DNA of 16,889 bases from CAXGUU01 sp964012875 (GTDB lineage Bacteria > Pseudomonadota > Gammaproteobacteria > Ga0077536), in assembly GCA_964012875.1 (NCBI GenBank), contig CAXGUU010000039.1, positions 1-16,889 of the forward strand, read 5' to 3'. Of this stretch, positions 8,181-15,588 are shown in pieces. The position numbers and the translations under genes are program-made. Every line of letters starts with the position of its first letter. Positions within the stretch are counted from its first letter, which is position 1. The notes under the pieces are model-generated. The model worked only from the letters and a program-made list of their open reading frames with translations, did no database searches and was not told the DNA's origin.

Positions 8181-8627
8181 CTAAAACGGTGACACTGCGT
8201 CACGCAGCATCTGTGCTCCGACATCTTCAAGATCGTCAAAATTGTTCAAAATTCCGTTCACTTGATTGAAGCCGTTTCGTGCCGTACTTGCTGCCTCAAG
8301 CAAGGGCGCCAGGTGCTCCTCGATGGGGTCAACGGTCAGCCGGTCGATGGTCTCATCGTCCAGCTGAGGATCTAGATTCAAGTCTGTGATGTAAGTCCGA
8401 AATTCCGATCCGGTTCCGAAATCAGGCATTGGTGTCAGCGACATCGAATACGAATACCCGCGATATTTATTCTTGAACACCGCTAATAAATCGGAAAGCA
8501 CGTCCCCACCGGGCCCCATTAGCATAAGCACCCCAAACACGAGAATAATGGTGTACTCCACCATGCCTTGCCCGCGCTGAGCGCACTTGGGATTCAATTG
8601 TCGCCCGCCGGTATCAAAATAGTTCAT
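8181..8627 (-). CDS. Flp-like minor pilin or pseudopilin of the Tad locus
   Basis: This 148-aa protein has a prepilin-type N-terminus: RG at 18-19 followed by QGMVEY at 20-25. This matches the Flp rule of cleavage after Gly with Glu at +5 and Tyr at +6. A hydrophobic helix follows (YTIILVFGVLMLMG, about 25-38). The next block (about 42-75) includes NKYRGYSYSMSLTPMP, and the C-terminal half is acidic and helical (about 80-148). It is longer than a classical Flp pilin and resembles TadE/TadF-type minor pilins in role, but I cannot assign it to a named family. It overlaps the upstream exported-protein gene by 14 bases, and no clear ribosome site is seen, so translation is probably coupled. Maturation would need a TadV-type peptidase, which is not in the window. 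Confidence 0.85.
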   Translation of the reverse strand: MNYFDTGGRQLNPKCAQRGQGMVEYTIILVFGVLMLMGPGGDVLSDLLAVFKNKYRGYSYSMSLTPMPDFGTGSEFRTYITDLNLDPQLDDETIDRLTVDPIEEHLAPLLEAASTARNGFNQVNGILNNFDDLEDVGAQMLRDAVSPF

Positions 8628-9318
8628 TGCGGATCGAGTTTACCACTATCCGTGAACCGTCAGCACCGCCCTTAATAGTAATGACCACTTCTTCACGACC
8701 ACGGCGAAACGCGAGCGCATAAATCGAGTTGTGACCCATCGCCTGATCGATATCCTTACGCCAGTCCGAGTATTTGTCACGATAAAAGTTCAGATTACTG
8801 GAGACCGAATAGGTATTCGTTAACATCGACGTCTGCGCCTTCTTCCCGGGGTCGTCGTGCTGCACATTGGACAGCACCACCGAACCGTCCATCGACGGCG
8901 GCATCGGAAGCTGTAACGGCCCTTCGCCGGGATCAGGTAACTTGCCCAGAGCCAGGTAGCCAAATGTACCTTTGTCGTTTGTCGGTTGAATCTGCACCGT
9001 CATAACGTAGCCATCCTCAACCCGCGTCAGGAGATGCCAGGGCGCGAGCGTTTCCGCATCATACGCAACCGCCGGTGCACGTTTGGTGGGCGGTTTACGC
9101 CACAAATCTCTGTAAAATTTGATGACCTGATCGAGCGAATCCCGAGTTGTGAACCCGCGCACTGACATCTGCCGCCCTTGGGTGATCATGTTGTCGCTAA
9201 TCATGCTCACGTTCGCCCCACGCGGCGCTGGAAAATCCGGTGGGCCGGCAATTGCATTCGGACCCGCCAGACCGAGGGCTAGGCACAGCGCAGCTACAAT
9301 GACAGGACGCGATATCAC
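8614..9318 (-). CDS. Exported protein of unknown family in Tad operon
   Basis: This 234-aa protein has a clear signal peptide (VIVAALCLALGLAGPNAIAG, about residues 6-25), so it should act in the periplasm or outside. I do not recognise the family. It seems to contain two similar halves. The first (about 55-126) has a helix with FYRD at 68-71 followed by strands LLTRVEDGYVMTVQIQP and FGYLALGKL. The second (about 169-230) has FYRD at 178-181 followed by ALAFRRGREEVVITIKG and SRIVVNSI. A Pro-rich linker (about 128-142) joins them. The ATG overlaps the stop of the TadE-like gene by four bases, and its end overlaps the minor pilin start by 14, so it is embedded in the operon. A role in pilus assembly or stability is inferred from position only. 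Confidence 0.85.
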   Translation of the reverse strand: MISRPVIVAALCLALGLAGPNAIAGPPDFPAPRGANVSMISDNMITQGRQMSVRGFTTRDSLDQVIKFYRDLWRKPPTKRAPAVAYDAETLAPWHLLTRVEDGYVMTVQIQPTNDKGTFGYLALGKLPDPGEGPLQLPMPPSMDGSVVLSNVQHDDPGKKAQTSMLTNTYSVSSNLNFYRDKYSDWRKDIDQAMGHNSIYALAFRRGREEVVITIKGGADGSRIVVNSIRNELF

Positions 9319-10592
9319 AGGGTGCAGGGAGAGTGCGACAGGGCAGGGTCAAGGTTTTGCACGGTGTCGTCCCAAACGCACCGACCACTTTCGTCACAGG
9401 CGTGGCTGCCGAGGCGGTCATCTGGATTCTCGCCGGGCACGGAAAGTCGGTCAGGGTGCACCACATCCCCATCAACATAACCCAGCCACAAATGCCCCCA
9501 CTCCGCGGCCAGTGGCGAGCGCACAAGTGGTTCGTCAACGCCGTCGACCCCGCCAGGATTACACCGCGACAACTCAGGCGCGATGAACGAAACCAGATCC
9601 CACATCTGCGAAAGCCCCGGCAGATTTAATAGCGCATTGACCAAGGTAGCCGGCGTCGCGCCGCCCACCTGCAGGTACGCGTGCGCGGTACCTCCGGCGT
9701 TCCAGCCATCAGCCAACACACCCGCCGAGACTGGAAAAGCCTGGGCGACCAGGTCGAGATTTTCGTCGGTCGCTTCATCCAGACGCTCGCGGATGCCAAT
9801 ACTGTTGCTGTAAACCTGAGCATTGGCATCGAAAGAGAAACGAGCATAGCCATTGGTATTCATGGCGCCGAATCCAGAAGATCCAGAGAAAGGCGGCGCC
9901 GCCCCAGCCGGTGGTTCGCTTCCGTCGAATTGGTTGGCCCGCGAGGTCGCATCAAGGATACGGACGATGCCGGAGACGGCGTCGAACCCGAAGCTGACCA
10001 CGTCGACCAAAGTGTTCAGAAAACCGCCGACATCAACGCCAAAGATCGTCAAAGTGGGCGTGTCATCGTCTGTCACGGTACCAGTGTCAGGGTCGAAATT
10101 GTACGTCAGGTCGTCGTAGCCCGTGAAAAACTGACGTTGACGGTGATCGCGCCATAACGGATTCTGTTCGTAGCTTGCGAGAAACTGATCGCCGGCCGTG
10201 ATGTTGCGAATCGGAACCACGTTTGTGTTCAGGGCTACTGCTCCTCCAGGTGCCGTGGGCTCATTGCCAGTGGGGCCCATGAAGCGGGACGCCGCTTCGC
10301 GCTGCGTTGTCTCGCTGGTTTTAACCGGCATCCTGAATGTCGCATCACCAGTATTGAAGTTATCCAAGATGTCGCGCTCGCCCGTATCTTCGTACCAGAC
10401 CGTGTACTCCCAAGCTTGGTACCGCGCGGACTGGATCGCCTTGTGCTTGAAATCGATGTACTTGCCAAGCAGCGGCACAAAGATGAACAAAGGTACCAAG
10501 ACGAAAGCGGCAGCAATTAAAAATTCCGTCATGGCCTGTCCACCAACCCGGTGTAAGCGTTTGGGACGACCCTCCAATACGTTCGACTTCAT
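9315..10592 (-). CDS. TadE-like pseudopilin-type protein (long form)
   Basis: This 425-aa protein has GG at 17-18 and then QAMTEF at 19-24, the Tad prepilin signature with Glu at +5 and an aromatic at +6. A hydrophobic helix follows (LIAAAFVLVPLFIFVPLL, about 25-42) and then a charged segment typical of TadE proteins (FKHKAIQSARYQAWEYTVWYED). The remainder (about 75-425) is a large exported region with few recognisable features and four Cys residues near the end. TadE proteins of well-studied loci are usually under about 200 aa, so the C-terminal part is an expansion. It starts at TGATG, its ATG sharing one base with the stop of the TadG-like gene, and ends in an ATGA overlap with the next gene. 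Expected to be a minor pilin or a surface-exposed component. Confidence 0.85.
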   Translation of the reverse strand: MKSNVLEGRPKRLHRVGGQAMTEFLIAAAFVLVPLFIFVPLLGKYIDFKHKAIQSARYQAWEYTVWYEDTGERDILDNFNTGDATFRMPVKTSETTQREAASRFMGPTGNEPTAPGGAVALNTNVVPIRNITAGDQFLASYEQNPLWRDHRQRQFFTGYDDLTYNFDPDTGTVTDDDTPTLTIFGVDVGGFLNTLVDVVSFGFDAVSGIVRILDATSRANQFDGSEPPAGAAPPFSGSSGFGAMNTNGYARFSFDANAQVYSNSIGIRERLDEATDENLDLVAQAFPVSAGVLADGWNAGGTAHAYLQVGGATPATLVNALLNLPGLSQMWDLVSFIAPELSRCNPGGVDGVDEPLVRSPLAAEWGHLWLGYVDGDVVHPDRLSVPGENPDDRLGSHACDESGRCVWDDTVQNLDPALSHSPCTL

Positions 10593-12658
10593 CAGGGCAG
10601 CGCGTTCGAGATCCAGGCGGCTAAGCCTTGAAGACCGCCGGGGAAATCAGCCCCGCCCTGAGCGATCTCGCCATTTTCTAGGAATAATGAAAGAACCCTG
10701 TCTGCATGGCTCGTTTCGATCAAGCGCGCCTGCCAATAGGGATTGAACGCACTGCCGTGCTCTATGTAGCCGTCGTCCCGAGCGTAGTAGCCAATATCAA
10801 GTGGACGAACAAATTGGACCTCCGACTTAGCCAACGCCGACATCGAGTTACTGCCAAAGGCCTCGCCCAGTGCAAACTGCCCGGCTGGCTCATTTTCGGG
10901 CGCGGTGTCGTAATTTTCAGCGTCAAATTGATCTTCGCCCAAGGTCAGCGCCGTAACGAAATACGGGCCGCCGCTCTTGTGGTCGAACGCTGCAGTCGTT
11001 GTATCTATAAAGCGCGGTAGGCCGCGATATGAGGCACCCACGTTCTGGCGAGCGAACACTGGGTTCGAAGGCTGAAAAAAAACGCCTGACGCGGGTAGGC
11101 TTGGGGGGTAATACCAGCCCAGAAGGCGAGTGCTGGCACCGCCATACGCGTCCTGCGGAATCGGGCCTTCCTCTATGGGTATCGGTGGGCTGCCACTTAC
11201 CTGCACTCCCATCTGGTCGGGATGTGTCGTAAGTGCCGTCCCATTCGGCCCGTTGCCGCCGCTCCACGTGAATGCGGCCCCAAGGGGAGCGGACGTCGGG
11301 AACGGCGTCTCGACGATTGGAATATCGCCAATAAGTGGGACACCCAACGAGATTGTTAGGCTCTCATCTGCAAGCTGGAACTCAAAGTCCACACCGAGTT
11401 CAACCCTGCCTACAATGGGGAATCTTGCAAATGCCGCGGCTGCACCCCCGCCTCGGAAGCCCAAATCAAAGTTGGTTGCGTCCGCGCTCGACCATGTGAA
11501 ACGCTCCCCCGAAACCTCGCCTTTCTGGGCGCCAGCGACTGGAATGGTGGCACGAATTTCGCCCCCACCCTCGCGCAACATTCGGACACGGATTGCAAGA
11601 CCAAAATTGACATCAACGCCAACAGCAGCGACCCCCACGTCTATACCACCGGACCCACCAACCTCGAATCCGAGCCAACCGCCTGGCTGCACCCCAAATT
11701 CGGCGAACGTGCTGATGAATCCTCCTATATTCCCGCCGATGCGCACCGGGCGCGGCAACAGACCAGCGTCCGCGAGCATTTCGAAAAAATTGATCTCCCA
11801 GCCGCGCCCGCTTTGGGGAGGCGGGTTAGTGTCCGATGGGTAGGCATTGTGATGCCCTTTAGTGAAGGGGTCACCCGAGTTGTGGATGATCGCAGCCAGA
11901 CGCCCCATGCCTCCCGCATCTTCCGCGCCGACGGTGTCATCAAACCATTCCTGGGACTCTAGCGCCCTGCTGGGATCGTAGGAACGGGTGAATTGATGAT
12001 CAGCGACCTTAGTTTGCAGGCTCGCTGGAATCGGCAAACCACCGTACATTGACAGATGAGTCAACAGCATCAACACGCCATAGTTAGACATCTCCGCGCC
12101 AGCAGGTGCATTCGCTTTAATCGACTCGTCAAGCAGACCTAACGTGTTGACGATACTCGCCATGTGATAGATCTGCTGCGCAATGCCGTAGGAGAAGTTG
12201 ACATTGGTGTTAACGGCAGTGAGGGCCCTGGCGTAGGGGCCCATGAGGGTGTTCGCCAAACCACCGCCGAGGACCTGAAAGGGCGTCGCCAGTGGCGGCA
12301 GAACCGCATTCGATGCCCCAAGCGTCGGGCCGGTCAAAAACTTGTTGTACTCGACCAGAAAATCACCGATTGATTTCCAGTGGAAGGCCCATGACGCCAT
12401 CCCGATTGCCTGGCCTATAGCCACTTCGTTCGCGACCATGGCCCGATTAGTGTAGGCCGCGAAATTGAGGTCCCGAGCTTCCACCGTCGAGACGCTGAAC
12501 GCTAGCGCATCAGCGGCGTTCTGCAGTTCCATTTTGTCAGAGGTTAACCGACCTGTTCTGTACAACGACAACGCGGCGACAACTAATACCGTGGCGAAGA
12601 GGTACGTCATCACCGCGGCTTGGCCTCGCTGATGCCGTCGGCGATTTGGCGCCTTCAT
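10592..12658 (-). CDS. Very large TadG-like Tad-domain protein
   Basis: This 688-aa protein opens with RRRHQRGQAAVMTYLF and a membrane helix (about residues 14-34). It then has the Tad (TadE/G-like) phrase LQNAADALAFSVSTVEARDLNF and NRAMVANEVAIGQ (about 45-83). These mark it as membrane-anchored with its bulk outside. Residues about 303-460 are Gly-rich with alternating hydrophobic strands (VGVDVNFGLAIRVRM, VELGVDFEFQLADESL). The C-terminal part has FNPYWQARL (638-646). No DxSxS metal-site motif of a von Willebrand A domain is seen, unlike TadG of other loci. Located directly after flp with a 45-base gap. The ATG at 12658 has no Shine-Dalgarno; CCTCCTT sits immediately before it. Probably an exposed pilus-associated or adhesive protein (inference). 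Confidence 0.87.
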   Translation of the reverse strand: MKAPNRRRHQRGQAAVMTYLFATVLVVAALSLYRTGRLTSDKMELQNAADALAFSVSTVEARDLNFAAYTNRAMVANEVAIGQAIGMASWAFHWKSIGDFLVEYNKFLTGPTLGASNAVLPPLATPFQVLGGGLANTLMGPYARALTAVNTNVNFSYGIAQQIYHMASIVNTLGLLDESIKANAPAGAEMSNYGVLMLLTHLSMYGGLPIPASLQTKVADHQFTRSYDPSRALESQEWFDDTVGAEDAGGMGRLAAIIHNSGDPFTKGHHNAYPSDTNPPPQSGRGWEINFFEMLADAGLLPRPVRIGGNIGGFISTFAEFGVQPGGWLGFEVGGSGGIDVGVAAVGVDVNFGLAIRVRMLREGGGEIRATIPVAGAQKGEVSGERFTWSSADATNFDLGFRGGGAAAAFARFPIVGRVELGVDFEFQLADESLTISLGVPLIGDIPIVETPFPTSAPLGAAFTWSGGNGPNGTALTTHPDQMGVQVSGSPPIPIEEGPIPQDAYGGASTRLLGWYYPPSLPASGVFFQPSNPVFARQNVGASYRGLPRFIDTTTAAFDHKSGGPYFVTALTLGEDQFDAENYDTAPENEPAGQFALGEAFGSNSMSALAKSEVQFVRPLDIGYYARDDGYIEHGSAFNPYWQARLIETSHADRVLSLFLENGEIAQGGADFPGGLQGLAAWISNALP

Positions 12659-12672
12659 AAGGAGGCTTAAGA

Positions 12673-12689
12673 CGCGCTAAACATGCGCG
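12673..12689 (-). promoter_or_regulatory. Hairpin between flp and the TadG-like gene
   Basis: A five-base CGCGC/GCGCG stem with a seven-base loop lies just after the flp stop (12704-12706) and before the next ATG. There is no T-run. Such a structure could protect flp mRNA or reduce read-through, so that pilin is made in excess over the downstream genes. This is inferred from position. Confidence 0.3.
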
Positions 12690-12703
12690 CTAGACCACTA
12701 AGG

Positions 12704-12946
12704 CTATTTTGTATTCTGAGAAAAGTCCGACAGGCCGCGTGCCGCAGTCGACTCGCTGGTCTGCTTGTCTTCAAAATCGTCGCTAGTCGTGGTGCCAGCA
12801 AGTTCAGCCGTCATAATGCCCATTTGTCCACGAATCGTGTCGCCGAAAAAACCATAAATCGCAATAGCGGCAATAGCGATCAGCGCGACAATGATAATGT
12901 ACTCGGTCATTCCCTGGCCAAGTTGTTTAAACTGTTTTTTTAACAT
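12704..12946 (-). CDS. flp: Flp major pilin
   Basis: This 80-aa prepilin has a short charged leader MLKKQFKQLG, with cleavage expected after Gly10. The mature start is QGMTEY, giving Glu at +5 and Tyr at +6 as in the Flp family. A long hydrophobic helix follows (YIIIVALIAIAAIAIYGFFG), then a short amphipathic part. A hydrophilic, Ser/Thr/Asp-rich tail (about residues 52-80) is longer than in many Flp pilins. The ATG follows GGAG by seven bases, the strongest ribosome site of the first genes. It is the first gene of the minus-strand operon and should be the major pilus subunit after processing by a TadV-type peptidase that is not in this window. Confidence 0.95.
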   Translation of the reverse strand: MLKKQFKQLGQGMTEYIIIVALIAIAAIAIYGFFGDTIRGQMGIMTAELAGTTTSDDFEDKQTSESTAARGLSDFSQNTK

Positions 12947-12996
12947 TGAGTGTCTCCATACTGCCGGGCGGATTGCCCACCCTCTAGCGGGGCTCG

Positions 12997-13025
12997 AGAA
13001 TATACGAACTCTTGATTCAAGCCAA
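12997..13025 (-). promoter_or_regulatory. Candidate sigma-70 promoter for the tad operon
   Basis: Reading the minus strand upstream of flp, TTGGCT (13020-13025) is followed after 17 bases by TATTCT (12997-13002). Each matches four of six consensus positions. This would give a leader of about 45-50 bases before the flp ATG. It is the only reasonable candidate I see in the 205-base divergent gap 12947-13151. Confidence 0.35.
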
Positions 13026-13151
13026 TCGATAACGGCGTAATCACAGCCTGCTCAGCTAAACAGATTGGGTGACATTCCCGACGCCTTTGGATTTCGGCCA
13101 CTCGGTGAACAAACTCAACGGATATCGAGCTCGCACAAACTAACTGCAACG

Positions 13152-13508
13152 ATGATCACCGGCCACCTCGTCAATACCGCCGCAGAAGGCCCAATAATCA
13201 GGAATGTACGGCGTACAACCTCGCCGTTGGAACGATTCGTGGGCCTCATGGGACGGAGCGCAATGAGTGAAGACGATGCACTTTTGATTGATTACTGCGG
13301 AAGCGTGCATACATTTTTTATGCGGTTCCCGATAGATCTTGTCTACTTCGATCGCGACTTTATTGTTGTTAAGACGGTCGAATCCGTGCCTCCGTGGCGA
13401 GTCTCGGTCGCTGCCAGGGCCCGCAATACGCTCGAGCTGGCCTCGGGTCGAATCCGCGAGCTTGGGATTTCAATTGGACAACAGCTCAACTGGATCGAAG
13501 CTGAATGA
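13152..13508 (+). CDS. DUF192 family protein
   Basis: From the ATG at 13152 this is 118 aa. It matches the DUF192 layout: SPLERFVGLMGRS near the start, the central HTFFMRFPIDLVYFDRDFIVV, then VPPWR, and the closing ARNTLELASGRIRELGISIGQQL. DUF192 is a small beta fold whose biochemical function is not settled. The frame extends upstream to a TTG at 13065, but that part does not resemble the family, so I prefer the ATG; no strong ribosome site precedes either. It is divergent from flp across about 205 bases and may share its control region. Many family members carry a signal peptide, but none is seen here, so it is probably cytoplasmic. Confidence 0.85.
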   Translation: MITGHLVNTAAEGPIIRNVRRTTSPLERFVGLMGRSAMSEDDALLIDYCGSVHTFFMRFPIDLVYFDRDFIVVKTVESVPPWRVSVAARARNTLELASGRIRELGISIGQQLNWIEAE

Positions 13509-13739
13509 TGTGCGGTCGCGGCACCGAGGATTTTAATCCGTGCTATACGTGCGAAACCGCGGGCAAGGCTCATTCCCAGCCTACTCTGATCTGCCGACAA
13601 CGCTCGACATAACACCCAAATCGCTCGATTCGGATGTTCGCTCAGAATCTTAACGGTTGTGAATTCATCGACCAAGAGGCGATTCGGGTTAATCTTGGCG
13701 ACAATCACAAGGCGAAAGCGACCAATTGGGGAAAACAGA

Positions 13740-14069
13740 GTGGGTGATGTGGTTACGACGAAAGGCTTCGAGAATGAAACAAATATCTTATGGAAATTCA
13801 CGCTCGAACCGGGCGAAGAAACACCGTTCCACGCGCACTCGCATGATTACGTTTTTCACGTCCTCGATAGCGCGCCTTTCGAGGTCCATGACAGCGACGG
13901 CGCCGACCTCGCCACCTTCAATGCGACCACCGGCTCGACATTCGCGCTGAAACTGGACGGCAATGACCTCGTCTCTACAAACGACAAAAACCATTGTGTG
14001 ACAGCTAACCGCAAAGCCAAGAGCACGGGCGGAAAGTCCTACCGGGAAATTCTGGTAGAAACCAATTAA
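13740..14069 (+). CDS. Small cupin-like protein
   Basis: Using the GTG at 13740, this is 109 aa; GGGG about eight bases upstream is a fair ribosome site. The same frame opens at a GTG at 13659, but the added 27 residues look non-coding. The core is a single cupin fold: LEPGEETPFHAHSHDYVFHVL (a 21-residue segment here shortened in meaning to PGEETPFHAHSHDY) supplies the usual His-x-His metal ligands, with a strand-rich remainder and a conserved-looking late His (KNHCV). Single-domain cupins of this size have many functions, so no reaction can be named. About 230 bases separate it from the DUF192 gene; a broken hairpin at 13521-13543 (GCAC, GGATT, AATCC, GTGC) lies there without a T-run. It precedes the hydrolase gene by 31 bases. 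Confidence 0.7.
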   Translation: MGDVVTTKGFENETNILWKFTLEPGEETPFHAHSHDYVFHVLDSAPFEVHDSDGADLATFNATTGSTFALKLDGNDLVSTNDKNHCVTANRKAKSTGGKSYREILVETN

Positions 14070-14100
14070 CTCGCCGGAAGCACCTATCAGGGGGATTACG

Positions 14101-14820
14101 ATGTCGACCTATATCATCGTTCACGGCGCCTGGCACGACGGCAGCCTGTTCGAACCGACCGCAGCACCATTGCGGGAGATGGGGCATGAGGTCTACCTGC
14201 CAACAGTTGCCGGTAATCGTGACGGTGACTCGAAAGAGACCGGACTGGATCAGGCGATCGATTCAATCGCCGAGTTCATTGAAACAAACGGTCTCAAGAA
14301 CTTCGTACTGGTTGGTCATAGCTATGGCGGCATGATCATCACCGGCATCGCCGACCGCATGCCTGATCGCATCCAACGGCTGGTCTATTGGAATGCATTC
14401 GTGCCAAACGACGGGGAGTCATTAAATGATATGGTCCCGCCTCACTACGTCGAACTGTTCGACACCCTGGTTGAGGCGGATGGCGGCGCGATGCTGCCTT
14501 TCCCCATCTGGCGTGATGCGTTTATCAACGACGCGACGCTGGAGGTCGCAACGGCCGCCTTCGAGCAATTGAATCCTCATCCGCTGAACACTTTTCGTGA
14601 CCCGATTCGCCTGACGCGCCCACCTGCCGCCTTCGAAACACCGAAATCGTTCATCAACTGCACCGAAGATACCGCCCTGCCACAAAGCCTGGGCTGGCAT
14701 CCGCGCCTGAGCGAAAAACTCGGACTGTTCCGACTGGTGCAGATTCAGGGCAGCCACGAATTGTGTTTTTCCGATCCGGCGAGCCTTGCCGCGGCAATTG
14801 AAGTTGCCGGCCGTCCATGA
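14101..14820 (+). CDS. Alpha/beta hydrolase (esterase-like)
   Basis: This 239-aa cytoplasmic enzyme has the alpha/beta hydrolase fold of the small esterase and hydroxynitrile-lyase-like group. The oxyanion-hole motif HGAWHDGSLF is at residues 8-17. The nucleophile elbow VGHSYGG is at 71-77, with Ser74 as nucleophile. An acidic residue at 189-190 in NCTED and His219 in QGSHELCFSDP complete a likely triad. Length is full for the group. A strong AGGGGG lies seven bases before the ATG. The stop overlaps the ATG of the thioesterase gene by four bases (ATGA), so the two are translated together. The substrate cannot be told from sequence; an ester or thioester intermediate shared with the thioesterase is only a guess. 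Confidence 0.9.
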   Translation: MSTYIIVHGAWHDGSLFEPTAAPLREMGHEVYLPTVAGNRDGDSKETGLDQAIDSIAEFIETNGLKNFVLVGHSYGGMIITGIADRMPDRIQRLVYWNAFVPNDGESLNDMVPPHYVELFDTLVEADGGAMLPFPIWRDAFINDATLEVATAAFEQLNPHPLNTFRDPIRLTRPPAAFETPKSFINCTEDTALPQSLGWHPRLSEKLGLFRLVQIQGSHELCFSDPASLAAAIEVAGRP

Positions 14821-15278
14821 GCGCCGCCCCGCCCACCGAGAAACAAGCGCTGGCCGAAACCGCGTCGGCCGCAATGTATGGGCGCGACACAGCATCGAAG
14901 GAGCTTGGTATTGAACTCGACGAAATCCGCCCGGGCTACGCGCGCATGTCGATGGAAGTCAAGGAATGGATGTTGCAGGGGCATGCGGTTTGCCATGGCG
15001 GTCTGATGTTCGCACTCGCCGACACTGCCATGGCATTCGCCAGCAATTCCCACAATGAATCACATGTCGCAATGCATGCGAATATAGATTTTCTCCGTCC
15101 CGCGCAGGCGGGCGAACGGTTGATTGCAGAGGCCAGCGAGGGCAATCGCACTCGGCGGACCGGCATGTATGAGGTCGTCGTCCGAAGCGATAGCGGCGAG
15201 ACAGTCTGCCATTTTCGCGGGCGGACCTACGGCGTCGGCGGCAGCGTGATCGAAGGTCCCGACGGCAGCAGGAAATAG
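14817..15278 (+). CDS. paaI: PaaI-type hotdog-fold acyl-CoA thioesterase
   Basis: This 153-aa protein closely follows E. coli PaaI in pattern. It has GHAVCHGGLMFALADTAMAF at residues 55-74, with the HGG turn and Asp69 as the expected catalytic acid. This is followed by NIDFLRPAQAGERL and, near the end, FRGRTYGVGGSVI. PaaI thioesterases hydrolyse ring-hydroxylated phenylacetyl-CoA esters and serve as a safety valve in aerobic phenylacetate breakdown. No other paa genes are here, so the substrate may differ. It overlaps the hydrolase gene by four bases. The N-terminal 25 residues are slightly longer than in E. coli and poorly conserved. Confidence 0.88.
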   Translation: MSAAPPTEKQALAETASAAMYGRDTASKELGIELDEIRPGYARMSMEVKEWMLQGHAVCHGGLMFALADTAMAFASNSHNESHVAMHANIDFLRPAQAGERLIAEASEGNRTRRTGMYEVVVRSDSGETVCHFRGRTYGVGGSVIEGPDGSRK

Positions 15279-15317
15279 ACATTGCCTCGGAAACACTGAA
15301 TACGCAGGAGTCTGAAA

Positions 15318-15536
15318 TTGGGCATCTTTATCGACTACCCGATGCTGAAGCACGTAGTTGCTGCTGTTTTAATCGGTAGCGCGGTCGCGCTGCAGTTTGT
15401 GCCCTTGTTTCGGCATGCTATTCACGGCTGGGCAGCGCGCTATCCGGTGATCAAGATCATCCAGTCGCGCATATTCCAACTCGGTGCCGGTTTTGTGCTG
15501 CTGACGCTGGGTATCGAGCTACTGCGTCTGAAATAG
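15318..15536 (+). CDS. Small two-helix membrane protein, unknown function
   Basis: This 72-aa protein starts at TTG; GGAG seven bases upstream (15307-15310) supports this unusual start. Two hydrophobic segments (about residues 11-29, VVAAVLIGSAVALQFVPLF, and 50-68) are separated by a short basic stretch. It probably forms a small inner-membrane hairpin. I do not recognise the family. It follows the thioesterase by 39 bases on the same strand and may be the last gene of that small operon. Confidence 0.65.
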   Translation: MGIFIDYPMLKHVVAAVLIGSAVALQFVPLFRHAIHGWAARYPVIKIIQSRIFQLGAGFVLLTLGIELLRLK

Positions 15537-15549
15537 CGCGTTCCGTTGA

Positions 15550-15588
15550 TTGCGACTGAGCGCAACCCAGCGCGGCAGCGCGACTCAG
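15550..15588. terminator. Possible bidirectional terminator between convergent genes
   Basis: Two alternative hairpins lie between the small membrane gene and the oxidoreductase gene. One is TTGCG-6-CGCAA (15550-15565). The other pairs CTGAGCGC (from 15556) with a right arm ending in CTCAG (15584-15588), with one bulged base. Neither has a T-run, so confidence is low. The right arm overlaps the oxidoreductase stop codon. Confidence 0.3.

Noticed and set aside
11130..11843. 237-codon plus-strand open frame opposite the TadG-like gene
   Set aside because: Pro/Ser-rich translation with no family features, fully antisense to a better supported gene with a membrane anchor and operon context.
12683..12943. 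86-codon plus-strand frame preceded by AAGGAGG
   Set aside because: The ribosome-like sequence is 17 bases before the ATG, too far, and the frame is antisense to flp with an Arg-rich translation.
13065..13151. TTG start extending the DUF192 protein by 29 residues
   Set aside because: The extra residues do not match the family and have no clear ribosome site; the ATG at 13152 fits the family start.
13343..13801. 152-codon minus-strand open frame
   Set aside because: It runs antisense to both the DUF192 and cupin genes, which have recognisable domains; no motif is seen in it.
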